Below are positions 45,411-56,426 of a stretch of DNA of 60,000 bases, piece by piece. Position 1 is the stretch's first letter, and each line of letters starts with the position of its first letter. Source of the stretch: Owenia fusiformis. Taxonomy: Eukaryota; Annelida; Polychaeta; Sabellida; Oweniidae. The translations under genes were made by a program, and so were the position numbers. The notes beneath the pieces are model-generated. The model ran no database searches, was not told the origin of the DNA, and saw nothing but the letters and a program-made list of their open reading frames with translations. The stretch covers positions 36,440,528 through 36,500,527 of the forward strand of contig CAIIXF020000012.1 of NCBI GenBank assembly GCA_903813345.2, read 5' to 3'.

Positions 45411-46335
45411 GTCTATTATACCCATAGATGTGTACACGGGATCCCTGATAAGGGAAATGTGTCAATAGGCCACGGTGTGTATTTCATTCTATACGGACAC
45501 ATCAAGCAATAATATACTTTACAAGCAAAAAATTGAAATTGCTGCTGTTAAACAGTTTAAACAGCATTTATTCAATATCGGTGATCCTGATGACCTATCA
45601 ATACAAATTATATTTGCAATTTGAAAGTCAAAGGGTTTCCTTGCAATTTTACACAAAATGGGAAATATTGATCGAAAATAAGGGGTGTAAAGTAACGGAT
45701 ATCCATACCGCTTGTTGGAATAAGCACATATCCGATACATGTTTTAATTTCTTTTTAAAAATTCACACATGAAGTTCATGACTTCAAAAATCATCTCGAT
45801 CGCCAATACTGAATGGAGACTGTAAAGGTTGTATTGAAGCGGGGGTTTTAAATTCGTTGCTTTGGAGAAAGGATGGATTCTTAGTGCATTGTTACAGAAT
45901 GAAATACATATATAGAGACAAAATTTCCCTTTTATTAGGAATCTTCTACAATTGGGTGAATATAATTGAGTACTCGACATGTCTTAGTTTATGAAATATC
46001 ACAAATTCAAATTCAAAATTAACCGCTATACGAAAACAAGGACGGTGCGCACATGATATCCGCACAGCTTGCAAAGTCTCCATAGGGTGTATCTACGTGG
46101 AAATAAATGGTTCTTCCCTCACAAGCGATCATTTCGCCAGCCTTGCAGTTGGGTTATATAAATCAAAATGAGAAGTACAATCTACACTGAAAAAAGTTGT
46201 AAGCATGTTTAGCTCATACATGTACTTCAACATTTGATTTCTTCAGCATCGGGTTTTAATTATTCAATTTTTTAATTCAACTGTTATACCAGTATGCCAT
46301 CTGCTACTTTGTTTCAAAGTCTGCTACTTCAATAC
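45411..46335. other. Non-coding stretch, nothing recognised
   Basis: Several short frames on both strands, none with a recognised motif. Confidence 0.35.
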
Positions 46336-46339
46336 TTTA

Positions 46340-46872
46340 TTTGCCACCTTGGTCAAAGGTCAAATCTTCATGAAGCATGGAATATGTAAGAAATAGCCCA
46401 GATCTCAACTGCGTTGAACATACGGGTTCAAATATGAAAGAAAGGGTAGAGGAATTAGTGAGAGAGCCTCTTGAAAAGAGATACAGTAATGATGTATTAT
46501 TAAAGAATGTTAAGAAAGTGCTAAAAGGATTATGCAATTCTAGCACGCGTGACTGACTACACCTTTTTAATCTTTAATTTTAATCATATCTATCGGGACT
46601 ATATCACGCATCGGCGGATGTACAATTATCGCTAACCGAAGCACAACTTGACCTTTGGATCTCTTGCTGGACTAGATGCTGTTGAGCAGCAAGTGGTTAC
46701 CATGCTAACTATTAACAATTAGCTGTATGTCTGCTGAATCATATGATACAAAATTGAAATATCACGGGTAACTGCAGAATCAAATTGTCTTTGCAATGGG
46801 ATATGACATATCATTTAAAATTAAGTACTTATATCTGTAGAGGGGGTTGCTGTTGCTTTAGACACCCTGTAT
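46340..46872 (+). pseudogene. Tc1/IS630-like transposase C-terminus and right end
   Basis: On the plus strand a decayed frame reads NSPDLNCVEHTGSNMKERVE and RYSNDVLLKNVKKVLKGLC (46390-46555), the usual segment around the last catalytic acidic residue (family NSPDLNPIENLW). The expected acidic residue survives as E, but PIENLW has become CVEHTG. ACACCCTGTA at 46863 is a mariner-type end; the left end is missing. Confidence 0.65.
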
Positions 46873-46888
46873 GCGTTACGTACATGTA

Positions 46889-48124
46889 CACTCCCCTCCA
46901 TAAGTTTGGCAACCTTTCCCCCCATTGAACAACGTGTTAAAGCCTCTGTACGTTTGAATTTTTATTTACTTAACCGGCTATGGAATAACTTATGATATTG
47001 ATGAAAACGTAACTTGACTTTATTTCCAATACCTCCAAATTTTCTCATTTTTTCCTCAATTACAATAGGTCGAAAATTGATGATAAATTTGATGAATTTT
47101 TGAAAATCGTCATTCCCATGTAATCCAATGGGAAATGGAGGGTTCGGGGCAAATCAGAAATCAGGATATCTTTTTCAGTAAAAGATTCAGCAAAAAAATT
47201 TTTATATAGAAAATTGAATTGTCTAACTTTTTTGAACACTAAGTGTTTAGTTTATTTGACGTATATTAAAGTTACAGCGCTTCAAAGTCATTTTTGGAAA
47301 TAATTTTTCGCCTCCTGTATTATTTCAATGGGAGAGGTTTTTTGAAAAACAATTCTGACTTTAAAGCCCTATAACTTTGTTGAACCTGAAGAAACATATC
47401 AATTTTTTGTTATATAAAGTTAGCAAATTCAATTGCCTGCCCAACTCGTATTTTTTGCAAGGACTCGGATAGATGGATATTCTGTCATATGACTTGCGGC
47501 AAACCTACCATTTCCCATTGGTTAACATGGGAATGTCGATTTTCAAAAATTCATCGTCAATTTTCGACCTATTGTAATTGAGGATGAAAAAATTTAGAAA
47601 ATTTGGAGGTATTGGAATTAAAGTCAAATTACGTTTCCATCAATAGTATAAGTATTTTCATCGCAGGTTAAAGGCAGAATCAGATCTATGGGGGTGGTAA
47701 AATTACAAGCAACATATACAATTGACCTACCAATCTATTCCTTACAATCTCAAATACAAAATCCACAACAAGATCTTCGATATATTATAAATTGGTGAAG
47801 TTATGATGGATTAAAAGTGCAAAATGGGTGAAAAATGTTTGAATTCTCCCAAATAATAAGATAACCATTCTTATAGAAAAATAATACATTATTGTAAAAA
47901 TCTTTAGTTTTCCTGAAATAAAGTGTGTACTTTGGAGATTTATAGAAAATAGACAAGAAAAGGAATGACACAAGCCAGAAATATTCTAAAATTGAAACAA
48001 TTTTTTGTTTGGCTGCTCGCTATATCTGATTCTCTCTTTAAGTAAATAAAAAATTTCAAAGGTAAAGAGGCTTTAACACGTAGTTCAATGGGGGAAAAGG
48101 TTGCCAAACTTATGGAGGGGAGTG
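46889..48124. mobile_element. Foldback element with CACTCCCCTCCATAAG ends and an inner palindrome
   Basis: CACTCCCCTCCATAAGTTTG at the left is inverted at the right, arms ~70 bp, TA outside both. A second palindrome inside (about 46985-47655, centre near 47320) has arms of ~160 bp, for example CATTCCCATGTAATCCAATG and its inverse near 47520. A ~190-bp repeat (47670-47860), also found at 50698-50885, lies between inner and outer right arms. Confidence 0.8.
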
Positions 48125-48184
48125 TATGTTTGTAAGTAAAGTGTAAGTTAGGGATTAAAATCATGTTTCGATACATCTATATAT

Positions 48185-48445
48185 ATTCATTTGTAAACTA
48201 CCTTCTATGAATCCTGCACGAATACTGAAGGCTGGATTCATTTGTAAAGTATCCTATATATGAACCCTGCTTGAATCCTGGCTACGGGATTCATTTGTAA
48301 ACATTACCTTCTGTATATGAATCATGCACGAATCCTGAAGGCTGGTTTCATTTGTCACTACCTTCCAAATGAATCCTGCATGATTCCCAAAAGATATGAT
48401 TAATTTGTAAAGAGCGAATCCTGTATGAATCCTGGATGCAGATAT
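48185..48445. repeat. Degenerate ~60-bp tandem repeat
   Basis: About four copies of GATTCATTTGTAAAC...TGAATCCTGCACGAATCCTG with many changes. Confidence 0.7.
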
Positions 48446-48717
48446 CATACGTTTAGGAACAAATAATTCAGAAAACGACAGAACCGACCTGACTGCTCTA
48501 AACGGACCCGGATTAATCATATACCCGTATGGCCTCGGATTTTGTAAACATGATAATACCATTTCATTGACCTTATTTCACACACTGCCAATGAGAGTAT
48601 ATCATTAAAAGACACTTGCAGATATTAAGTAAATTATTAAACAATAACCACTGGTATTTCAAACAAGGCACACAAAAACATTAGTTTTAGCACATTAGCA
48701 CATACAACACTGACGGA
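48446..48717. other. Upstream region of the SLC17-like gene
   Basis: No repeat recognised and no clear core-promoter motif. Confidence 0.3.
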
Positions 48718-48754
48718 ATGGATCGCAGAATCACGGGAGTACACGCGGCAAACG
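48718..48754 (+). CDS. Exon 1 of an SLC17 (sialin/VGLUT-like) transporter
   Basis: ATG at 48718 opens MDRRITGVHAAN and one base, then a perfect GTAAGT donor. The leftover base fits exon 2 (GAT, Asp). It is short, so its place as first exon rests on phase and position only. Confidence 0.5.
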
Positions 48755-49539
48755 GTAAGTTTAGGTTACCAACTCATCTTTTCCTGCAACTAGAATATAT
48801 TATATACACATAGCTTGGCATGATACTTGTAGCTCACATTCTTGGCAATTAGAACAGATACTATCCCTTCTATATTTTTTATATAGATGAATGGTTAATA
48901 AATGGATACTTGTGGAAATGGGACACCTTTGATCTTGTGTGAAAACTCCAACTAGTATTGACATTTTCTGGTGCTGGTATTCAAATGAAGTCGGTAATTA
49001 TGCAGGTCAAAATGTTGATCTTGTGAAAAACATTACAAAACGTTTTTGGTTTAATTTTATTTTTTAATGATATTGTGCAATTTCTTTAGATATACACGGG
49101 AAGAACTTATGCTACTCATGGTCGATTAATTTTACTAGCATATCTTGCATGCTAGTCATATTAAAGTCGTGTTGTCATTGTCAACCTTCTTCAAATTATC
49201 GTACATAAGCCGCCTCTTGCTTAATGAGTGGCTTCACGAAAAACTAAGCAGCACTTACAGAAATCATATAGCCATGGACTACAACCCTTTATGCTAATTC
49301 CAGTGGGTCATTTTCTAAAGAAATAGTTGAATATGTTTTTTTGCTGTACTGTACCTTTCCCACTTGAACAACATTGTGATTTTCAACAACTTACTATTTT
49401 ATGCTAGTTACGTTTATTCACCAAAATGAACACCATTTACTTTAAATTGCCTTATTGAAAATGTGTTTTTATAAACTTTATTCAGTATATATCAAACACA
49501 GTGCACAGTACAGTGAAACATTCATGTTGTACCTTTCAG

Positions 49540-49784
49540 ATATACCATACTGGAGATCATATCGCCTATCGCTTGCGATCATCAGTTTCATCGGCTTCAT
49601 CTTTGTGTATGTTGTCCGAACCAACTTTTCCATCGCTATGGTATGCATGGTCAAACGCCCATTTAGGAACTCTACGAGTGCAATGAACGAAACAAAACTA
49701 AAAATAGGAAATAACACACGTTTTACAGAAATCGACATTGAAGATGAAGCATGTAGCCTTGTAGCACAAATCAACGATTATACG
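49540..49784 (+). CDS. Exon 2 of the SLC17-like transporter: TM1 and first loop
   Basis: Acceptor TACCTTTCAG, donor GTATGA. It reads IPYWRSYRLSLAIISFIGFI, then VYVVRTNFSIAMVCMVKR, the first membrane span and the R-x-N-x-S-x-A motif of SLC17 anion transporters. A long hydrophilic loop follows with two or more N-glycosylation sequons (RNSTS, NNTRF), as is usual between TM1 and TM2 of sialin-type members. These are major-facilitator carriers for organic anions (sialic acid, glutamate, phosphate or urate) in plasma, lysosomal or vesicle membranes; the substrate cannot be read here. Confidence 0.88.
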
Positions 49785-49929
49785 GTATGATATGTAAAGT
49801 GATTGGTGATAAATTACTCTCAGAATTGAAAATATGGGATTAAAGTCCCGGGACAAAAATTGAAAAATTTGGTGGCCTTTTGACAAAACACAACCAGATA
49901 ATGAACGGAGTTATTGATATGATTTGTAG

Positions 49930-50163
49930 CATGGGGAGTTTGAATGGGATCGACGGCTGCAGGGATTGTTGCTCAGTTCATTTTTCTATGGATATGTCGT
50001 GACGCAACTTCCGGCTGGCATAATGGCTGACAAATTTGGCGGGAAAAGAGTGTTTGGTTTTGGAATGCTCGTTACAGTGGTTGCAATGGTGCTCATTCCT
50101 ATCGGCGCACGGTTCCACATCTCTATAGTATTCATCTGCCGAGTGCTAATGGGACTTGGTACA
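49930..50163 (+). CDS. Exon 3 of the SLC17-like transporter: TM2-TM4
   Basis: Exactly 78 codons between a TTTGTAG acceptor and GTATGT donor. It begins HGEFEWDRRLQGLLLSSFFY and has GYVVTQLPAGIMADKFGGKR, the W-D...G-x-h-L-S-S-F-F-Y-G-Y...Q-x-P-x-G signature and the GGKR loop of SLC17, then membrane spans to FICRVLMGLGT. Confidence 0.93.
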
Positions 50164-50323
50164 GTATGTTCGATTGTGTGATGATATGATTTTTTATCTT
50201 TACCTTGAATAACTTGTAGATATGTAATCCCAAAACCTCCTATTTTCTGGGGTATTTTCAAAGACACCTTTTAACATTTTCACGAGACGGTTGTCTGAAT
50301 GTTTTGTTACTGATTACCACCAG

Positions 50324-50411
50324 GGCGTAGTATTTCCTGCTATGCACTCGATGTGGGGGAAGTGGGCGCCACCATTAGAGCGAAGTAAATTAATGACATT
50401 TTGTTATTCTG
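50324..50411 (+). CDS. Exon 4 of the SLC17-like transporter
   Basis: After ACCACCAG it reads [20 protein letters not shown] and SKLMTFCYS. The P-A-M-H-x-x-W-x-x-W-A-P-P-x-E-R-S motif is diagnostic for SLC17. Donor GTAAGT with one base over. Confidence 0.93.
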
Positions 50412-50566
50412 GTAAGTTTCAATACGTATAAATATACACATCTTAGCATGAATTCAGGGTTCTGAGGGAAATGCTTTTGGTGAAGGGGTATACGTATTTC
50501 GTATTATTTTCGTATTATTTCTATTTTCGTATTATTTCGTATAATGTACTATGATTTAAATTTTAG

Positions 50567-50662
50567 GTGTTAATATAGGAACAGTTCTTTCCCTGACAGT
50601 TTCTGGTTTACTGTGTCACACAGGAATAGATGGAGGATGGCCATCCATCTTCTATGTGTCTG
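50567..50662 (+). CDS. Exon 5 of the SLC17-like transporter, last exon seen
   Basis: It continues GVNIGTVLSLTVSGLLCHTG and GGWPSIFYVSG, the SLC17 segment ending in the G-W-P-x-x-F-Y-x-x-G motif, up to a GTATAC donor. The second half of the protein (about seven spans) should follow. I find no matching exon between 50663 and 60000; 30 bases after the exon a dispersed repeat begins, then the composite element, and cyclase copy B lies on the other strand. The gene is either truncated or continues past the window. Confidence 0.9.
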
Positions 50663-50697
50663 GTATACTATTTTGACTTTCAGATTTCCATATTTTA

Positions 50698-50885
50698 AGG
50701 CAATATCAGATCTATGGGGGTGGTAAAATTACAAGCAACATATACGATTGACCTACCAATCTATTCCTTACAATCTCAAATACAAAATCTCCAAAAAGAT
50801 CTTCGATATATTATAAATTGGTGAAGCAATGATGGATTAAAAGTGCAAAAATGGGTGAAAATGTTTAAATTCTCCCAAATACTGT
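50698..50885. repeat. Second copy of the repeat at 47670-47860
   Basis: Both read ATCAGATCTATGGGGGTGGT onward for ~190 bp at high identity and end near TTCTCCCAAATA. They show no inverted ends and may be part of a longer element. Confidence 0.8.
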
Positions 50886-50969
50886 ATAAGTGGTAGTTTT
50901 GCCTAATCATTTAATTAGATTAACGAAGCTGAGAGTTAAAAAATAAATTGTAAAGTTTTCTTGTTTTTA

Positions 50970-52041
50970 ATAACGTCATTTTCATTTCAAAACAAGTTTT
51001 AAGAAACAGATGTTAAATATGCCCTCCGTTTTAGTCAATTGTAGCCCTAAATATTTGACTGTCTTGTGGGATATATGGCTTAGAATTCCATTCTGTTAGA
51101 AAATGTAATGATCTGAATATGAGACCAGGAATAAGTTCTCTGTGTTGGGCATATTAATTCATTTCACTTAATCACTGGTCCCCGAGATCACCCGATTCCT
51201 ACGTCTGTGACAACCAGATATGGGGAGAACTAACCCTACAATTACACCAAACTAGTTTTCACTACGTATACGTTCTCGAAAACGGGCTTCAACTGTGTAC
51301 GAAAGAACTGGACGTACTAAGAACCGTTTGGGGTCTATTTACAAACGTCATCGAACGCACTTGAACGGGTAGGTCCTCTAGAATTTAGAACATGTTCAAA
51401 ATGTTCTCGTGGTCGTCACGTTCTACAATAAGAACGAGTGGTAACGTACTAACGACGTACTATGGACGGAATCGTCCTACTTCAATCCTACTAGGGACGA
51501 TTTTACAACGAGTTGAACTGTCTGAGGACGTATTGAGAACGAGGTAGAACAAATTGCAAACGGGTATAAACTGATTAAGAACGTATTAAAGACTGCTTAT
51601 GGACGAGTTAGCAAAAATATAGCTATCACACCAAACAAGTTGCCACTGCGTTCTTCAAAACTGGTTTTAAACTGTGTGCGAACGAAATGAACGTAGCTGC
51701 AACTTTCTAAGGACTATTTACGAATTTCATGAACGTTCTCAAACGGGAAGGTGATTTTAGAATTTTGAAATGACTCAAAATTCGATGGCGACTATACCGT
51801 TCTGTAATCAGGTCATGATGACCTTCTAGATTAAGGACGGGTAATACGACGTTGCACAACGACGCGATGCGATCTGAACGAACTGCGAATGAGATGGACG
51901 TATTGAAAACTGTTTATGGACGAAGTAGCTAATTATTTTAGACATTATTTCCCGACCAAAGCCAGATTGAGCCCGTTTTACGACGTTTTCGTAGGACTGG
52001 CAAGAACGGGTAAGAACTAGTTTGGTGTGATAGGGGGGTTA
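50970..52041. mobile_element. Second copy of the composite GAACG-rich element
   Basis: A piece of the mariner C-terminus (50970-51047), the ~150-bp unit with ATTTGACTGTCTTGTGGGAT (51050-51150) and the GAACG-rich core with CACACCAAACTAGTT-type ends (about 51243-52041) occur in the same order as at 35408-37023. The core is shorter because it lacks the duplicated portion and the hairpin at 36710-36920. Confidence 0.75.
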
Positions 52042-52147
52042 CACAGATATTCAACAGAAATGTCTTCTAGAATTTTGAGTTACAATAAAAAAAAAAATCA
52101 AAAAAAAAACTTACAACTAAGGTGTCCAAACGTCTAGCTAAGGTGTA
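52012..52147 (+). repeat. Left direct repeat flanking the 3.1-kb insert
   Basis: From AAGAACTAGTTTGGTG to TAGCTAAGGTGTA, it is matched at 55265-55386. It is 14 bp longer only because of a poly-A expansion. Confidence 0.85.
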
Positions 52148-52762
52148 CTGAATGCCGGAATTTCTGCGCACTTTATTTTAATTAACTTTGCACAACGCGG
52201 CCCCTGTAATTCATTCAGTGTGCGATGAAATCTATCTGACTGGGCCGCAGTGTGTGATATCACTCCAATGTTAAAACTCCATTGGATTTTGAATTATGCG
52301 CATGTCCCCTATCGCTTTCCGTAAGTGCGCCATGAAAAAATGATTATCTGTGAATAAATAACGAATAAAAATTCGTTGCACCACGAATTTGATTTTTTTC
52401 GAAAGACTGCGGAGTGAACCAGCGAAATGACAATTTTGGATAATATTGATGGCTCTAACGAGGAGAACTTTAAGATTTCCCGATTCTAGCGCGCAGCACA
52501 TCCAGGACATGCGCACTTTTATCAGATTCGATTCTAATAAGGTTTCAAAGATAATGTTCATTAAAAGAGGGCGTATGCATACAGATTACACGTGGCGTTA
52601 TGTTGAATTGACGCTTGCAAAGGGTTCCATTGAAAATATATTATTTTGGGCCATTTCATATCTTTTAAGTGATATTGTATAAAACATTTTCAATGTTTAA
52701 AAATTACAATCTTATAAATAACATTTTATGTAATAAAACTGTAACTAGAATGGTAAATACGG

Positions 52763-53957
52763 AATATGATGCAATACAATGCAGTGCAATATGATGTAAT
52801 ACAATGCAGTGCAATATGATGCAATACAATGTGGTGCAATATGATGTAATACAATGCGGTGCAATATGATGCAATACAATGCAGAGCAATATGATGCAAT
52901 ACAATGCAGTGCAATATGATGCAATACAATGTAGTGTAATATGATGCAATACAAAGCAGTGTAATATGATGCAAAAAATGCAGTGCAATATGATACAATA
53001 CAATGTAGTGCAATATAATACAATAAAATGCACTGCAATGCAATACAATGCAAAACAATGTCGTTCAGTGCAATACAATGTAGTTCATTTCAATATAATG
53101 CAGTGCAATACAATGTGGTACAGTGCAATACAATGCAGTGCAATACAATACATCGCAATTCAATACAGTGCAATACAATGTAGCGCAATGCAGTGCAATA
53201 AAATTAAATACAGTTACAATGTAGTTCATTTCAATACAATGCAGTGCAATACAATGTGGTACAGTGCAATACAATGCAGTGCAATACAATACATCGCAGT
53301 TCAATACAGTGCAGTGCAATACAATACAGTGCAATACAATACATCGCAGTTCAGTGCAGTACAATACAATACAGTGCAATACAATACATCGCAGTTCAAT
53401 ACAGTGCAATACAATGTAGTGCAATACAGTGCAATAAAATACAATACAGTGCAATTCAATAAAATGCAATACAATACAGTGCAATACAATACAATACTGT
53501 GCAATAAAATACAGTACACTGCAGTACAATACAATGCAGTGCAATAAAATACAATGCAGTGTAATAAAATGCAGTGTAATTCAAGACAAAGCAATACAAT
53601 ACTGTGCAATACAATATAGTGCAATATAATACAATGCAGTGCAATATATTGCAGTGAAATACAAAACAATGCAGTGTAATACAATGCAGTGCAACACAAT
53701 GTGGTACAGTGCAATACATTATAATGCAGGTAATACAATACAATGCAGCGCAATACTATGTAGTACACTGCAGTACAATACAATGTAGTGCAATAAAGTA
53801 CAATGCAGTGCAATATATTATAATACAGTGCAATACAGTACAATATAATGCAATAGAATACAATGCAGTGCAATACAATACAATGCAGTGTAATACAATA
53901 AAATGCAGTACAACACAACACAATACAATGCAATGAAATGCAATTCAATGCTATGAA
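52763..53957. repeat. Pentanucleotide satellite, consensus RYRRT
   Basis: About 1.2 kb can be written as 5-bp words such as GCAAT, ACAAT, GCAGT, ATGAT, GTAAT and GTGGT, nearly all fitting R-Y-R-R-T. Because 5 is not a multiple of 3 and no word makes frequent stops, long frames open in several phases on both strands; none is a gene. Confidence 0.95.
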
Positions 53958-54150
53958 TGTACACTTTCTACAGTCAAATAAACACAGATAAAATTGTAAT
54001 AGTATGTTAGTGTATGGAGTTTGAAGTGGGTGGGGGATACAATTACCAGTCTGCTGATTGATGACTTAATAACTTAGAAAATATCTCCTAGCTTTTAACA
54101 GGTGGCACTTATGTCTACCTTACGTTCTTAAACAATCTCGTCTAAGAATA

Positions 54151-54333
54151 CAGACCCGTATCCTGGATTAACCTGGGGGGAGTGGTTTTACCAAGGGGGA
54201 GATTTTGCCAAGAGGGGGGAGCGTTTTGGCAAAAAAATCATGCGAAAAGTGCTAAGAATGGTGAAAAACTGCATGATTTTGAACGAATATTTGGCAAGGG
54301 GGAGGGGGGTGAGGCCCCCTGGCTACGGCCCTG
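54151..54333. mobile_element. 183-bp MITE with CAGGGCCGTAGCC-type ends
   Basis: Left CAGACCCGTATCCTGG and right (other strand) CAGGGCCGTAGCCAGG are imperfect inverted ends. The 5-bp repeat GAATA flanks it (54146-54150 and 54334-54338). The inside is G-rich. Confidence 0.65.
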
Positions 54334-55264
54334 GAATACATATAGGAACTTTCCTTCTCCCAGAAGAAATGGTATACAGGTATTACATCAATCATTCTTG
54401 TATTTTGTATACGAAGGTCTGTAGTACACACTTTATTGAAAGATGGCAGTGTACACTGTGTACTACCATTTTGAGGTCAGTTTGACTTCATAATTCTGCG
54501 CACTATAATCTGTAATTCTCATTGATATCCTCTCTAGAGGCATCACTGTGATCCAAAATTACAATTTCGCAGGTCAAGTCTGCAGTCTTTCGAAAAAAGT
54601 TGAATTCGTTGTGCTACCCTTTCTTGTTGGGCATTTATTAACAGAAAACTATATTTACATCGCGCCAGCATATACAAGCTTCAGCGCGATATTTTGAGTG
54701 TGTTAATATTCTGGCTAAATAAATAAAGTGCGCAGAAATCGATCTTACTGGGCCGCGGTGTGTGATATCACTCATAAACAATTTTTAATCGCGCACTGAA
54801 TGAATTACAGGGGCGCGTTGTGCAAAGTGAATTAAATATATAAAGTGCGTAGAAATATATCTGACTGGGCCGCGGTGTGTGATATCACTCCCATGTTAAA
54901 ACTCCATTGAATTTAAAATTCTGCGGTATATCCCCTTTCGCTTTCCTTAGGGTTATAGATAGATTAAACCAACAGCATTGAATTTTTTGTTTTACTTTAT
55001 ACCCTTTTATATTAAAATATTGTCAGCCCAATACGATTGAAAGATAATCGTATTGCATGTATTGTATTTTCAAATGGTACCCTTTTAAATTAAGTTAAAT
55101 TAAATACTCTGAATGGAGATGGTCTGAAAAGCTTAAAAACGTATAACTGTTAAATATAAATATGTAATAATATTATTGAATATTCAATGTATATGGATTT
55201 GATATGTATGTATATTATGTATAATGTTTTGTGTAAGTAAGATGCAATAAAAAAAAAGAAAAAA

Positions 55265-55386
55265 AAGAACTAGTTTGGTGTGATAGGGGGGTTACACAGA
55301 TATTCAACAGAAATGTCTTCTAGAATTTTGAGTTACAATAAAAAAAAACTTACAACTAAGGTGTCCAAACGTCTAGCTAAGGTGTA
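55265..55386 (+). repeat. Right direct repeat flanking the 3.1-kb insert; start of duplicated region B
   Basis: It matches 52012-52147 and continues directly into sequence homologous to 38765 onward. Confidence 0.85.
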
Positions 55387-56413
55387 TGGAATTAGAAAGG
55401 ATACTAGTATGACAGCGATTCTTTGTGCCTAATTTACATTTGGTATTGCTATGTTGATCCCGAGTAGTTTTCAAATTGAAATGACTTTGACTGGAACCAT
55501 AAGGGCGAAGACAAGACTACTACTTGTCAATTTTGGCACCAGTGATTTGTGGGTCACTATGATTACTGATCTCTAATTTTCTCAATATTCCATAAATTTT
55601 ATCCAAATGGACACATGTTTTGTACATGTAAGGCATCAGACCCTGAACGAATGAAATTGTATGGTTTCCATTACCAAAAGTTATGATAGTTGCATGGCCA
55701 CGCATAGATTTTTTGGACCAGAGGGTATATATCATTGAAATGGTAAAGTGATTTTTTGCCCATTTAGTCCCTTTAGTTTTTTTTATTGATCTCAATCATG
55801 TAGTTGTTTTAATTAATATTTAGTTTAGGCAAAGGATTGCACAAACATAACATTACCATATATTTTTGTAACTTTATTTTTCTAAAGATCTCTGCACATA
55901 TATAAAGCACTATTTCAGTCAGATATTTTTCACCATTAGTTTTGACTATCGGGGTCTGATACTTCATCCAAAGAAGTATGACGACACCCCATTTGTCATC
56001 ACATTATTTATTTATTTATTTATTACAATTTTGTCATCGTAAAAAAGTTAATGACACATACACGTTAACATTTTGATGTGTATTATTTGGACTTATATCT
56101 CGATATACATGTGAACATTTCATTATAATATATTGGAAAAAACAGAACGATATTATGATAACTTTATGATCAATCCCCGTATGTCATCTTTGGCTAAAAA
56201 CTTTAACGCGCCTGTTTGCTTTATGGATCTTGAATATATGACCCTTTCTCCACTGGTGTAACTCAGTTATTCAGTTATCGTTGTATAGTTCGAAGCAACA
56301 TTATTTATGCTGCCATGTCTAGTCTGCTAAGACTAATCCATCAAATCAGGCCACCAAAATAGCCCAAAGTTTTTGCCAGGTGAACCAAATTGGTTAGGCT
56401 TGATAGGAAATGT
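55387..56413. repeat. 3' flank of cyclase copy B, duplicated from copy A
   Basis: Homologous to about 38765-40150, with the right end of the mariner relic (to 55733), the GGGGT...ACCCC hairpin (55951-55990), a TTTA microsatellite (near 56010-56030) and a ~205-bp deletion. Confidence 0.8.
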
Positions 56414-56426
56414 TTATTACACATGC

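Larger units (their letters stand above)
52148..55264. mobile_element. 3.1-kb insert with inverted arms, pentamer satellite and poly-A end
   Basis: Left arm (about 52155-52450) and right arm (about 54480-54930) are inverted copies, e.g. CTGTAATTCATTCAGTG and CACTGAATGAATTACAG. Between them are the pentamer satellite and a small MITE. The right edge ends GCAATAAAAAAAAAG and more A. Direct repeats of 122-136 bp flank it. No coding content is recognised. Confidence 0.55.

Noticed and set aside
52704-53948. Frames up to 215 codons on both strands rich in Cys/His/Ile or Gln/Tyr/Asn
   Set aside because: They come from the 5-bp satellite, open in several phases at once; pure composition artefact.
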